This document shows positions 1 through 7,982 of a stretch of DNA of 64,000 nt, piece by piece. The notes below the pieces were generated by a model, which saw nothing but the letters and a program-made list of their open reading frames with translations, was not told the DNA's origin and did no database searches. How positions within the stretch are numbered: the stretch's first letter is position 1; each line of letters starts with the position of its first letter. Both the position numbers and the translations under genes were made by a program. The DNA lies in contig NZ_JBKEAA010000020.1 of NCBI RefSeq assembly GCF_047971665.1, positions 62,001 to 126,000 of the forward strand, in the 5' to 3' direction. The DNA is from Castellaniella sp047971665 (GTDB taxonomy: Bacteria > Pseudomonadota > Gammaproteobacteria > Burkholderiales > Burkholderiaceae_B).

Positions 1-366
1 ACACACGCGCTGGATTGGCTGGCCAGGCAGGGACTGTGGACGGCCACCTTGGGGACGGGAATCCTGAGCGCGACCCTGTCTTCGCTGATGAACAATCTGC
101 CCACGGTCCTGATCGGCGCTTTGTCGATCGAGGCCTCTCAAGCCCAAGGGGTGGTGCGCGAGGCGATGATCTACGCGCATGTGATCGGTTGCGACCTGGG
201 CCCCAAACTGACCCCCATCGGCAGCCTGTCGACCCTGCTGTGGCTGCATGTGCTGCGTGGCCGGGACATCCGCATCGGCTGGAAGCAATACTGCCGCACG
301 GGGCTGGTGCTGACGCTGCCGGTGCTGGGCGTGGCGCTGGCAGTCCTGGCGTGGCGGGTGGGGTGA
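1..366 (+). CDS. arsB: ArsB-type arsenite efflux permease, C-terminal part (5' end outside window)
   Basis: The frame is open from the first base and ends at 366, so only about 121 C-terminal residues are present. They contain the ArsB-type segment SSLMNNLPTVLIGALSI, then CDLGPKLTPIGSLSTLLWL and a final hydrophobic helix near the stop. ArsB exports arsenite through the inner membrane, driven by the proton gradient or by ArsA. The helix pair around the NNLP and GPKLTPIGS motifs is typical of the ion-transporter superfamily. No other ars gene adjoins it on this side; an ArsC-like gene lies about 8.5 kb away at 8840-9184 on the other strand. Confidence 0.85.
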   Translation, partial: THALDWLARQGLWTATLGTGILSATLSSLMNNLPTVLIGALSIEASQAQGVVREAMIYAHVIGCDLGPKLTPIGSLSTLLWLHVLRGRDIRIGWKQYCRTGLVLTLPVLGVALAVLAWRVG

Positions 367-489
367 TTCAGTGTTAGGTTTGAAAGCACCGGCCTGCATG
401 ATTTTCGAGGTCATGGGCAAGCAGTGCCTTTTGGTCGCCGGCCTCAAGCCCCCAGGACACCAGACAGACGAGAGATGACGCAAACCCTC

Positions 490-1191
490 ATGAAAACCAT
501 CGGCCTGCTTGGCGGCATGAGCTGGGAATCCACCGTTCCTTACTATCGCCATCTCAATGAGGCGGTCAAGGCCCGTCTGGGCGGTTTGCATTCGGCAAAG
601 ATCGTGCTGTACAGCGTCGATTTCGCTGAAATCGAGCGCCTGCAACACAAGGGAGACTGGGCATCGGCCGGTATCATGCTGGCCGATGCGGCGCGCGCGC
701 TCGAGCGGGCCGGCGCGGATTTCGTCGTGCTGTGCACCAACACCATGCACAAGGTGGCGCCGGCGATCGAGGCGGCGGTGGCGACGCCACTGCTGCATAT
801 CGCCGATCCGACGGCCGCTGAGATACGCAAGGCCGGAATATCCCGCGTCGGGCTGCTCGGCACGCGGTTCACGATGGAGCAGGCGTTCTACCGTGGCCGG
901 CTGGAAGAGCGACACGGCATCGAGGTTCTCGTGCCCGACCAGGCGGATCGCAGCCTGGTGCATCGCGTGATCTATGAGGAACTCTGCCTGGGCCGGGTGC
1001 AAGAGACCTCGCGGCAATGCTATCGCGATGTGATGCGGCGCCTCGTCGAGCGTGGCGCTCAAGGCATCATCCTGGGCTGCACGGAGATTTCGTTGCTGGT
1101 GGGCGAGAAAGACGCCTGTGTGCCGCTGTTCGACGCTACAGCGATTCATGCGACGGCCGCCGCCGAGATGGCTTTGGTCGCGGCGAACTGA
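490..1191 (+). CDS. Broad-specificity amino-acid racemase, YgeA/aspartate-glutamate racemase family
   Basis: The 233-residue product closely resembles E. coli YgeA: it opens with MKTIGLLGGMSWEST, and the two catalytic cysteines of cofactor-independent racemases lie in LCTNTMHK (Cys82) and GCTEIS (Cys197). Such enzymes interconvert L and D amino acids by two-base proton transfer without PLP. The start at 490 fits the family N-terminus; an in-frame ATG at 475 and a GTG at 424 would add only unconserved residues, and none of the three has a strong Shine-Dalgarno sequence. The next gene on the strand is the IclR regulator, 241 bp on. A link with the amino-acid importer and ureohydrolase further downstream is possible but only inferred. 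Confidence 0.88.
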   Translation: MKTIGLLGGMSWESTVPYYRHLNEAVKARLGGLHSAKIVLYSVDFAEIERLQHKGDWASAGIMLADAARALERAGADFVVLCTNTMHKVAPAIEAAVATPLLHIADPTAAEIRKAGISRVGLLGTRFTMEQAFYRGRLEERHGIEVLVPDQADRSLVHRVIYEELCLGRVQETSRQCYRDVMRRLVERGAQGIILGCTEISLLVGEKDACVPLFDATAIHATAAAEMALVAAN

Positions 1192-1341
1192 ACGATTCGC
1201 ATATCTGAAGAGACCGGCTCACGGCCATCAGTTTCATCTGATGAACTGCCTTGTATCGCTGACTTGCTTGCGATCAAAGAAAAGGAGTACGACCCGGTAG
1301 ACATCCAGTCTTGCGTTCGATTGATTCAGTAGTTTCCCCAA

Positions 1342-1362
1342 TATTCTCGTCAGATGAGAATA
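1342..1362. repeat. 7-bp inverted repeat in the IclR gene upstream region
   Basis: TATTCTC (1342-1348) pairs with GAGAATA (1356-1362) across a 7-base loop. It lies in an AT-rich stretch (about 1321-1432) that stands out from its GC-rich surroundings. It could be an operator or a weak hairpin. A terminator for the racemase gene is less likely, because the bases that follow are A-rich rather than T-rich on the plus strand. Confidence 0.35.
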
Positions 1363-1394
1363 AAACAATAAAAATTATCGAAAAATACTTATGA

Positions 1395-1412
1395 TTCAAT
1401 CAATCGATTGAA
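1395..1412. promoter_or_regulatory. Palindromic candidate operator just upstream of the IclR gene
   Basis: TTCAATC-AATC-GATTGAA is a perfect 7-bp inverted repeat with a 4-bp centre, ending 20 bp before the ATG at 1433. A related half-site, CGATTGATTCAG, occurs about 80 bp upstream near 1317. IclR-family proteins bind short palindromes and commonly repress their own gene, so this is the natural autoregulatory site. The assignment is inferred from position and symmetry only. Confidence 0.45.
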
Positions 1413-1432
1413 GAATAAGGTGCTGTCTCCGC

Positions 1433-2191
1433 ATGCAGATAGATCATGTCGCTGCCAAAGGTAGCTCAGAAAGAGTTCTGCTTGTTTTAGCGACGCTGGC
1501 CCGGCTGGGGCGCGGAGCCGCCATCTCGGAATTGATCGGGTTGACTGGTCTGGCGCAAAGCACGCTATATCGCCAGTTGTCTCTGTTGCGGCGGTGGGGC
1601 TTCGTCATCGGGCGGGACAATGAGTTCTACCCCGGCCCCATGTGCGTGCCCCTCGCCTGGGGATTCGATCAGTCCTCGTTCCTTGCGCAGGAATCACATG
1701 AAAGGATGGAGACGCTATCCGTGCAGAGCGGGGAATCAATTGGATTGCTCGTGGCTGTCGGGCATCAGCTTGTCTGTCTCGATATGGTGGAAAGCCAACA
1801 CCCTCTACGCTGCTCCTTCGTCAAGGGCCGGATTCTGCCACTTTGCAGGGGGGCCTCCGCCAAGGCGTTGCTGGCCTTCATGCATGCTGAGCAACGGCGT
1901 GTTGCGCTCGATGAGCTGGAGAGGGCGCAGTTATTGAATGGTCTGTCTCGGACAGTGCTGGAGCGACAGTTGGATCAGATACAAGCGTTGGGTTATGCCG
2001 CATCCAACGGCGAACTCGATGCCGGTATCTGGGGAGCAAGTGCACCGTTGTTCCAGCATGCAGATCATCCTGCCGTCGCAGTCATCACCATGATGGCGCC
2101 CGCACTTCGGGCGCAAGGTCAGGAAGACCGGTTGATCGAAATGACTGTGCGCGCGGCCGCGCATATTTCGTCGCAGTTGCAGAAACTTTGA
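1433..2191 (+). CDS. IclR-family transcriptional regulator (amino-acid importer cluster)
   Basis: The 252-residue protein has the two-domain IclR layout: an N-terminal winged helix-turn-helix (ISELIGLTGLAQSTLYRQL, about residues 29-50) and a C-terminal effector-binding GAF-like domain with the typical KGRILPLCRGASAKALLAF segment. The following gene starts only 32 bp after its stop, on the same strand, so it probably controls the importer and ureohydrolase behind it. The ligand is unknown; an amino acid or its breakdown product is the simplest guess. A palindrome at 1395-1412 fits autoregulation. It is one of three IclR genes in the window and is distant in sequence from the other two. Confidence 0.88.
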   Translation: MQIDHVAAKGSSERVLLVLATLARLGRGAAISELIGLTGLAQSTLYRQLSLLRRWGFVIGRDNEFYPGPMCVPLAWGFDQSSFLAQESHERMETLSVQSGESIGLLVAVGHQLVCLDMVESQHPLRCSFVKGRILPLCRGASAKALLAFMHAEQRRVALDELERAQLLNGLSRTVLERQLDQIQALGYAASNGELDAGIWGASAPLFQHADHPAVAVITMMAPALRAQGQEDRLIEMTVRAAAHISSQLQKL

Positions 2192-2223
2192 CTTCAAGAC
2201 TTGCCCCTACCAAGGAGAATTAC

Positions 2224-2967
2224 ATGAAACTTACCCAGACCCTCCGAATGACCTTGCTCGCCCTGACCTTGGGCAGCGCCTCGATCGCCAGCCAGGCTGC
2301 ATCAGACACCATTCGCGTGGTCACCGACCCCACGTTTCCACCTATGGAGATGACTGTAGATGGAAAACGGACAGGCTTTGACATCGAGTTGACCGAAGCT
2401 CTGGCTCAAGCCATGGGCAAGAAAATTGCCTGGACCGATATCGATTTCAAGGGCCTCATCCCGGCAGTGATTTCAGGGCGCGCGGATGCCGCCATGTCAG
2501 CGATCTACATCACGGATGCTCGCAAGCAAGCGGTGGACTTCACGGATTCATACTATGCTGGCGGGCTTGTCGTACTGACCAAGAGCGAAGGACCAATCAA
2601 GACATTGAAGGATCTGGACGGCAAGCGCGTCACGGTGCAGGTCGGCACGAAATCCGTGAATTACATGCAGGAACACTATTCCAAGGTGCAGCGGGTCGAG
2701 GTAGAGAAAAATCAGGAGATGTTCAACTTGGTGGACATCGGCCGGGCGGATGCCGCCGTCACCGGCAAACCCGCGGCCAAACTTTTTGCCCAGCAAAACC
2801 CTGGTTTTACTGTGCTTGATGAGCAGATCACGACAGAAGAATACGGCATTGCGGTCAGTAAGAATGAGCCTGAACTGACCAAGGAGCTCAATCAGGCGCT
2901 GAGGACGATCAAGGCCAATGGCGTGTACCAGCGGCTGGTCGAAAAGTGGTTCGAGAACAAGAAATGA
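2224..2967 (+). CDS. Periplasmic polar amino-acid-binding protein of an ABC importer
   Basis: The 247-residue product starts with a signal peptide (MKLTQTLRMTLLALTLGSAS, cleaved near SQAAS). It continues as a family 3 solute-binding protein: IRVVTDPTFPPMEM at the start of the mature chain, FDIELTEALAQAMGKK, then YGIAVSK near the C-terminus. The start at 2224 follows a good AGGAGA box, so the upstream in-frame ATG at 2188 is disfavoured. The stop overlaps the permease start (ATGA). Relatives bind His, Lys/Arg, Gln or opines. The adjacent ureohydrolase suggests histidine, arginine or a formimino/guanidino compound, but the sequence alone does not settle the ligand. Confidence 0.9.
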   Translation: MKLTQTLRMTLLALTLGSASIASQAASDTIRVVTDPTFPPMEMTVDGKRTGFDIELTEALAQAMGKKIAWTDIDFKGLIPAVISGRADAAMSAIYITDARKQAVDFTDSYYAGGLVVLTKSEGPIKTLKDLDGKRVTVQVGTKSVNYMQEHYSKVQRVEVEKNQEMFNLVDIGRADAAVTGKPAAKLFAQQNPGFTVLDEQITTEEYGIAVSKNEPELTKELNQALRTIKANGVYQRLVEKWFENKK

Positions 2968-3632
2968 ATCTCGATTTCACCCCTGCGATTGTCGGCTGGG
3001 AAGACTTGCTGCGAGGCACATGGGTGACCGTTGAGGTCACCGTGTGCGCGCTGCTGCTTTCCTGCTTCCTGGGCCTGTTGATCGGCATCGGCCGGCTGAA
3101 TCCACAGCGTCGAATCATCTATAAAGCATGCAGCATCTATCTATCATGCTTTCGCGGGACGCCTTTGCTGGTACAGCTCTTTATCTGGTTCTTTGGTTTG
3201 CCCAGATTTGGCATTCTTCTGCCGGCTTTTGTCTGCGGCGTACTCGGCATGGGCATGTATTCCGCCTCATACGTATCCGAGGTCGTTCGAGGCGCAATCC
3301 AGTCAGTGGACAAAGGGCAGATCGAGGCGGCGCGTTCTCTTGGAATGTCCTCAACTCAGGCAATGATCAAGATCATCCTGCCGCAAGCCTTTGTGCGCAT
3401 GATTCCGCCGCTGGGCAATGAGTTCATCGCTCTGATCAAAAATTCAGCATTGGTTTCTCTCGTCACGATTCATGACGTCATGCACGAAGGCCAGAAGATC
3501 ATCAGTGTGTCTTACCGCTCTCTCGAGGTCTATCTCATCATTGCGCTGATCTACTGGATACTCACCAGCGCCACATCGAGAATCCTTCGCCGTGTCGAAC
3601 TGCGTTTGCAGGCTGGAGGAATGGTGCAATGA
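2964..3632 (+). CDS. Amino-acid ABC transporter permease, HisM/GlnP type
   Basis: This 222-residue inner-membrane protein has about five hydrophobic segments. The permease EAA loop is EAARSLGMSSTQAMIKIILP, the surface that contacts the ATPase. The first segment begins near WVTVEVTVCALLLS. The start overlaps the binding-protein stop by 4 nt and the end overlaps the ATPase start by 4 nt, so translation is coupled through the whole set. A single permease gene implies a homodimeric pore, as in GlnP-type systems, unlike the HisQM heterodimer. Confidence 0.9.
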   Translation: MNLDFTPAIVGWEDLLRGTWVTVEVTVCALLLSCFLGLLIGIGRLNPQRRIIYKACSIYLSCFRGTPLLVQLFIWFFGLPRFGILLPAFVCGVLGMGMYSASYVSEVVRGAIQSVDKGQIEAARSLGMSSTQAMIKIILPQAFVRMIPPLGNEFIALIKNSALVSLVTIHDVMHEGQKIISVSYRSLEVYLIIALIYWILTSATSRILRRVELRLQAGGMVQ

Positions 3633-4414
3633 GCGCGTCCGATATCATGATCCAGATTTGTCAGCTGCATAAATCCTATGGCGAGAACGCTGTCCTCAAG
3701 GGAATTGATCTGGAGGTCGACAGGTCCCAGGTCGTGGTCGTCATAGGCCCTAGCGGCTCGGGCAAGAGTACACTGTTGCGCTGCTGCAATGGTCTGGAAA
3801 TCGCCCAACAGGGAACGATCGATATTTGTGGTGAGCGATTACTCGATCAAGGCAAGCTCATGCCGGAAAAGGCCTTGAATCACCTGCGGACCCGCGTCGG
3901 TATGGTGTTTCAGTCCTTCAATCTTTTTCCACATCTGACTGTGCTCGAGAATGTCACCATCGGCCCACGTACCCTGCGTGGCGTCTCTGTTGCGCAAGCC
4001 GATGAAAAAGGGTTGGCGCTGCTGACTAAAGTCGGGCTCGAGGCGAAAGCACAAGCCATGCCGAATAGCCTTTCCGGAGGACAGAAGCAGCGGGTGGCCA
4101 TTGCAAGAGCGCTGGCCATGGAGCCGGAAGTCATGCTGTTCGATGAACCTACGTCCGCCTTGGATCCAGAGCTTGTCGGAGAGGTTCTACAAGTGATGAA
4201 ATTGCTTGCCAAGGAAGGCATGACGATGATGGTCGTGACGCATGAAATGGGCTTTGCGCGGGAAATGGCGGATACCGTCGTTGTCATGGACTATGGCAGA
4301 GTGATCGAGGCTGATCGGCCAGACGTCATTTTTCAGCAACCTCGACACGAGCGTACGCGTTCCTTTCTGCAAGCCGTACTCAGCAAAGGGCCCATGGAGA
4401 CAGGCGCATCATGA
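3629..4414 (+). CDS. Amino-acid ABC transporter ATP-binding protein, GlnQ/HisP type
   Basis: The 261-residue ATPase has Walker A GPSGSGKST, the Q-loop in VFQSFNLFPHLT, signature motif LSGGQKQRVAIARAL, Walker B VMLFDEPTSALDPE and the switch histidine in VVTHEMGFA. This is the polar amino-acid uptake subfamily. It follows the permease with an ATGA overlap and a GGAGGA box shortly before. It overlaps the next gene by 4 nt, so the ureohydrolase is translated with the transporter. Confidence 0.93.
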   Translation: MSASDIMIQICQLHKSYGENAVLKGIDLEVDRSQVVVVIGPSGSGKSTLLRCCNGLEIAQQGTIDICGERLLDQGKLMPEKALNHLRTRVGMVFQSFNLFPHLTVLENVTIGPRTLRGVSVAQADEKGLALLTKVGLEAKAQAMPNSLSGGQKQRVAIARALAMEPEVMLFDEPTSALDPELVGEVLQVMKLLAKEGMTMMVVTHEMGFAREMADTVVVMDYGRVIEADRPDVIFQQPRHERTRSFLQAVLSKGPMETGAS

Positions 4415-5346
4415 ACAACTCGCTGTGGAAAGGGCGCGAGGACACATCAGAAAGCGGAGATACGCGCAGGCTGCATCAGGTCGTGCGCCTCGAGCCTACA
4501 GGCTATGGGGCAGGGGACAGTGTCTTGCTGGGTTTTGCCAGCGATGCGGGGGTACGGCGCAACCACGGGCGCCCAGGCGCCCGCAAGGGCCCCGAGGCGA
4601 TCCGGCGCATGCTGGCCAACCTGCCCGCGCACGATCTGACGCGTTTCTGGGATGCGGGCGATACGGTCTGCGAAGGCGATGCCCTCGAAGAGGCTCAGAA
4701 AATCCAGGCGCGCAAGATTGCCGAGACACTGAACGCCGGTGCGCGGCCCGTCACGCTCGGTGGTGGACATGAGGTTGCCTGGGCCAGCTTTCAGGGGCTC
4801 GCCGCGCATCTGGAAGAAGAGGGTGGTCCGCCGCCGCGCATCCTGATCATCAATCTGGATGCGCATTTCGACCTGCGTACCAGCCGGCCGGGATCATCGG
4901 GAACCCCTTTCGACCAGATCCTCGAATATGGCCGAATTCACCGTCTGCCGATTCAGTATGCGTGTCTTGGCGTTTCGCCCGTGGGCAATACCCGGAGTCT
5001 GTACGATCACGCTCAGACCCTGAATGTCTGCCATGTCGAGGATTCGGACATGCAGGAGCGGCATTTGCCCGAGCGCCTGCAACAGATCGCAGGATTGCTC
5101 GCAGACGCCGACCTGGTCTACTTGACGATTGATCTGGATGTGTTGCCCGCCAGCACGGCGCCCGGTGTGTCGGCTCCCGCATCACTGGGTGTGCCCATGT
5201 GCGTCGTCGAGGCTTGTGTGCAGGCGGTCAAGCACAGCGGAAAGATGCGTCTGGCCGATATGGCGGAAATGAATCCGGATTTCGATATCGACCACCATAC
5301 CGCCCGTGCGGCAGCCAGATTGACCTGGCATTTGCTCAGACCTTAG
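4411..5346 (+). CDS. hutG: Ureohydrolase, formimidoylglutamase (HutG)-like
   Basis: The 311-residue enzyme belongs to the arginase/agmatinase/formimidoylglutamase superfamily. All manganese ligands are present: GGGHE (His120), NLDAHFD (Asp150, His152, Asp154) and TIDLD (Asp241, Asp243). The segment STAPGVSAPASLGV after the last ligands resembles HutG more than agmatinase or arginase. HutG hydrolyses N-formimidoyl-L-glutamate to glutamate and formamide, the last step of one histidine pathway. No hutH, hutU or hutI is nearby, and the gene is coupled to an importer, so the true substrate may be an imported formimino or guanidino acid. The superfamily call is firm; the substrate is not. Confidence 0.78.
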   Translation: MNNSLWKGREDTSESGDTRRLHQVVRLEPTGYGAGDSVLLGFASDAGVRRNHGRPGARKGPEAIRRMLANLPAHDLTRFWDAGDTVCEGDALEEAQKIQARKIAETLNAGARPVTLGGGHEVAWASFQGLAAHLEEEGGPPPRILIINLDAHFDLRTSRPGSSGTPFDQILEYGRIHRLPIQYACLGVSPVGNTRSLYDHAQTLNVCHVEDSDMQERHLPERLQQIAGLLADADLVYLTIDLDVLPASTAPGVSAPASLGVPMCVVEACVQAVKHSGKMRLADMAEMNPDFDIDHHTARAAARLTWHLLRP

Positions 5347-5486
5347 CGTCTTCCAGGATCACTTCATGATGCGGACGCCTCGCAGCGGATCGGTGGCGAC
5401 CTGGTTTCGCTTTATTCATACATTTTACATAATATACATTATGCGAATAACAGATCCGGGCAGATCCGACGCCAAAGCCCCGGTTA

Positions 5487-5522
5487 TCCATGGCGGGTCG
5501 CACATGAGCGACCCGCCATGGA
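5487..5522. terminator. Perfect 14-bp hairpin between convergent genes
   Basis: Positions 5487-5500 and 5509-5522 are exact inverse complements around an 8-base loop (CACATGAG). The hairpin lies between the convergent hutG-like gene (ends 5346) and the DUF411 gene (ends 5541), so a bidirectional terminator is likely. No clear T tract follows on either strand. A short AT-rich stretch (about 5410-5450) lies just to the left; no gene was seen between 5347 and 5540. Confidence 0.55.
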
Positions 5523-5540
5523 CAAGCCTGACAGCCGTCC

Positions 5541-5969
5541 TCAGTCGCGTGAGAAAGGCATAGCGTTGAAATCGTACGTCATCAGATTGCCATCCATCGG
5601 GCCCATGCCAGGCGCATTGCCCGGCATGCCGGGCGCGGAGACGCCGCGGGTGTCCTTCGAAGCCAGCAGTTTGCGCACGACGGCCGTCGGGACATGTCCC
5701 TCGACAATCTGACCGCTCGATTCCAATTGCGCCGTATGGCAGGAAGCCAGCTGCATCGGCACGTTCAGACGGGTCTTGATCGCCGCCAGATCGGCGGACT
5801 GAACCTCGCGTACATCGAACCCCTCGGCGCGCATGTATTGTGCCCAGCCCGAACAACAGCCACAGTTTGGATCCTGGTAGATCGTGATGGTCTCACCGGC
5901 CTGAGCCTGGACAGATACGGCGGTTCCCAGAGCGGTGGCCATCAAGCCCATGATGATGAATCGTTTCAT
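5541..5969 (-). CDS. Secreted DUF411 metal-binding protein
   Basis: The 142-residue product has a signal peptide (MKRFIIMGLMATALGTAVSVQA) followed by a DUF411 domain with the motif YQDPNCGCCSGW. DUF411 proteins are small periplasmic or exported proteins often found with copper or other metal-resistance genes, and the CGCC motif is thought to bind metal. The C-terminal third is rich in Gly, Met and Pro (APGMPGNAPGMGPMDG), which may add Met-based copper binding. No copper pump or regulator adjoins it. The biochemical role of the family is not firmly established. Confidence 0.85.
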   Translation of the reverse strand: MKRFIIMGLMATALGTAVSVQAQAGETITIYQDPNCGCCSGWAQYMRAEGFDVREVQSADLAAIKTRLNVPMQLASCHTAQLESSGQIVEGHVPTAVVRKLLASKDTRGVSAPGMPGNAPGMGPMDGNLMTYDFNAMPFSRD

Positions 5970-6029
5970 GCATTCCTCAAATCAGGTTGAGTCCTGCCAG
6001 AATCAGCAAGATTCAGGGTTGGATCGCCG

Positions 6030-6056
6030 GGAACCCGATTAGTTCAATCGGGTTCC
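6030..6056 (-). terminator. Candidate terminator of the acylphosphatase gene
   Basis: An 11-bp perfect stem (GGAACCCGATT at 6030-6040 with AATCGGGTTCC at 6046-6056) and a 5-base loop sit 15 bp beyond the acyP stop on the minus strand. It precedes the DUF411 gene start at 5969. There is no strong T tract after the stem, so it may only weaken read-through. Confidence 0.5.
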
Positions 6057-6070
6057 TGCGTCACACCGGC

Positions 6071-6367
6071 TCAGATCTGCTCGAACCGCTCGTAATGGCG
6101 CTCAGTCCGGGTCTCCACATGTGACACGCCCGTGACCCGGGCCGCCGGCGGACCTTGAAGCAGCCACGACAGCATCTGATCGATTGCGGTGTGTTCACCC
6201 TGAATCAGGACTTCAACCCGGCCGTCGGCCAGATTGCGTACCCAGCCACCCAGCTTGAGCAGATGCGCCTGGCGAACAGTGGCCGCGCGAAAGCCAACGC
6301 CCTGTACGCGGCCCTCGACAAGCGCCGTCAATGTCTCGAGATCGTGATGTGCAGGCAGTGATTTCAT
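6071..6367 (-). CDS. acyP: Acylphosphatase
   Basis: The 98-residue protein matches the usual length of about 90-100 residues. It carries the signature VEGRVQGVGFRAATVRQA, with the catalytic arginine in GFR, and GWVRNLADGRVEV, with the catalytic asparagine. The enzyme hydrolyses acyl phosphates such as acetyl phosphate and carbamoyl phosphate. The start at 6367 gives the normal N-terminus; an upstream in-frame ATG at 6409 would add 14 unconserved residues. It is divergent from the sulfide:quinone oxidoreductase gene. Acetyl phosphate is also the product of Xsc elsewhere in the window, but the distance (about 22 kb) argues against a direct link. Confidence 0.92.
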   Translation of the reverse strand: MKSLPAHHDLETLTALVEGRVQGVGFRAATVRQAHLLKLGGWVRNLADGRVEVLIQGEHTAIDQMLSWLLQGPPAARVTGVSHVETRTERHYERFEQI

Positions 6368-6454
6368 AAGGTGGGATGAGAAGGCGATCCGATGCTCGAC
6401 CGGCGGCACACTCGGGGAGCTCGGCCATCAAATCCATGGTTTTAACACACGGCC

Positions 6455-6480
6455 TTTCGGCCCCCGAGCCAGGGCCGAAA
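6455..6480. repeat. 9-bp hairpin in the acyP/SQR divergent intergenic region
   Basis: TTTCGGCCC (6455-6463) pairs with GGGCCGAAA (6472-6480) over an 8-base loop. It lies upstream of both divergent genes, so it is unlikely to end either transcript; it could be an operator or a chance structure in GC-rich DNA. Confidence 0.3.
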
Positions 6481-6584
6481 AGACCTCCTCGCCCCGTTCC
6501 GCGACGGATCGAATCGGCCCGAATATCCATGCCTGCCCGAGGGTTTCTTGACGGGAAAGTCATAAAGACATAGCCCATCGGTCG

Positions 6585-6613
6585 TTCAACTCCGGGCGTG
6601 CGCCTCCTAGAAT
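6585..6613 (+). promoter_or_regulatory. Weak candidate promoter for the SQR gene
   Basis: A -10-like TAGAAT at 6608-6613 is preceded by TTCAAC (6585-6590) at 17 bp. The -10 match is good and the -35 match is poor. It would give a 5' leader of about 55 nt before the start at 6675. Confidence 0.3.
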
Positions 6614-6674
6614 GATTGCATCGTGCCGCCGGGCGCCCCGCCCCAGGCCCCATCCGACTCTTTCGAGGCTTTTC

Positions 6675-7934
6675 ATGACCCACGCATCCGTTCGCAAACA
6701 CACTGTCGTGATCGTCGGCGCCGGCACCGGCGGAACCACGGTGGCGGCTCAGCTCCGGCGCCATGATCCAAAGCTGGACATTGCCGTCGTCGACCCTGCG
6801 GCCCATCACGATTACCAGCCCGCCTGGACGCTGGTCGGCGGTGGCGCCTACAAGGCCGAGGACACCCGCCGTCCGCTGCACGATTGCCTGCCTGACGGCG
6901 TGCGTCACATCGCGCAGCGCGTGACGGCTTTGCTGCCCGACGAGCGCCTGGTGACGCTGGAAAACGGTGATCAGGTGGCCTATGACTATCTGGTGGTAGC
7001 CGCCGGAATCCAGATCGACTGGCACGCCATCGAGGGGCTGGCCGACGCGCTGGGGAAAAACGGCGTGACCAGCAACTACCGCTACGATCTGGCGCCCTAT
7101 ACCTGGGAACTGGTGCGCCAGTTCCAGGGCGGCACTGCGATCTTCACCCAGCCCGCGGGCGCGGTGAAATGCCCGGGCGCGCCGCAAAAGGCGCTGTATC
7201 TGGCCGCTGATCATTTCCGCCGCCGGGGCATCAAGGCCGACAGTCTGCAATTTCGCACCGCAGGCGCGGCGATCTTTGGTGTGCCCTTCTATGCTCAGGC
7301 GCTGGACAAGATCATGGCGTCATACGGTGCGCAGCCGCACTACGGCCAGAATCTGGTTCAGGTGCGCGGCGAGGAAAAGATTGCCGTCTTTGAGTCGGTG
7401 GTCGATGGCAAGACCGTGCGCGAGGAGGTCGCCTACGATCTGCTGCACGTCGTGCCGCCGCAAGGCGCGCCGGCATTCATTCGCAACAGCCCGCTGGCCG
7501 ACGCCGGGGGCTGGCTGGATGTGGACAAGCACACACTGCGCCACACGCGCTATCCCAATGTCTTCGGCCTGGGGGATTCCACCTCGACGCCCAACAGCAA
7601 GACGGCCGCCGCCATCAAGAGCCAGGCCCCCGTACTGACGCTCAATCTGCTGAGCGCCCTGCGCGGTGCCGGCAATGTGGAGAGTTACGATGGCTATGCC
7701 GCCTGCCCGCTGACGACGTCGCGCGGCAAGGTGTTGTTGGCAGAGTTCACCTACGGTGGCGCGATCACCCCCAGTTTTCCGTGCGATCCGCGCGTTCCAC
7801 GACGTTTTTACTGGTGGCTCAAGCGCAGTTTCCTTCCCTGGTTCTATTGGAACATCCTGCTCAAGGGACGCGGCCTGCCGGTGACGCACCGCACACGCAG
7901 CTTCCCGGCGGGCGTTCCTTCTGCCCAGCCTTGA
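6675..7934 (+). CDS. sqr: Sulfide:quinone oxidoreductase, type II (SQOR-like)
   Basis: The 419-residue flavoprotein starts with the FAD fold VVIVGAGTGGTTVAAQL and has HHDYQPAWTLVGGG near residue 45-57. The two redox cysteines of type II enzymes, as in the mitochondrial SQOR, are present: AVKCPGAPQK (Cys166) and ACPLTTSRGKVLLAEF (Cys344). The C-terminus has an amphipathic segment (FYWWLKRSFLPWFYWNILL) suited to membrane attachment. The enzyme oxidises sulfide to sulfane sulfur and passes electrons to quinone. The start at 6675 follows a GAGG box; earlier in-frame starts add unconserved sequence. No persulfide dioxygenase or rhodanese gene is adjacent. Confidence 0.9.
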   Translation: MTHASVRKHTVVIVGAGTGGTTVAAQLRRHDPKLDIAVVDPAAHHDYQPAWTLVGGGAYKAEDTRRPLHDCLPDGVRHIAQRVTALLPDERLVTLENGDQVAYDYLVVAAGIQIDWHAIEGLADALGKNGVTSNYRYDLAPYTWELVRQFQGGTAIFTQPAGAVKCPGAPQKALYLAADHFRRRGIKADSLQFRTAGAAIFGVPFYAQALDKIMASYGAQPHYGQNLVQVRGEEKIAVFESVVDGKTVREEVAYDLLHVVPPQGAPAFIRNSPLADAGGWLDVDKHTLRHTRYPNVFGLGDSTSTPNSKTAAAIKSQAPVLTLNLLSALRGAGNVESYDGYAACPLTTSRGKVLLAEFTYGGAITPSFPCDPRVPRRFYWWLKRSFLPWFYWNILLKGRGLPVTHRTRSFPAGVPSAQP

Positions 7935-7982
7935 GCGGAATCAGCGCCCATCCATCACCGGGCGGCCGGCGCACGCGGCCCC

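Noticed and set aside
1310..1330. tRNA T-loop-like GTTCGATTG in the IclR upstream region
   Set aside because: No acceptor stem, anticodon arm or CCA-end pairing could be built around it.
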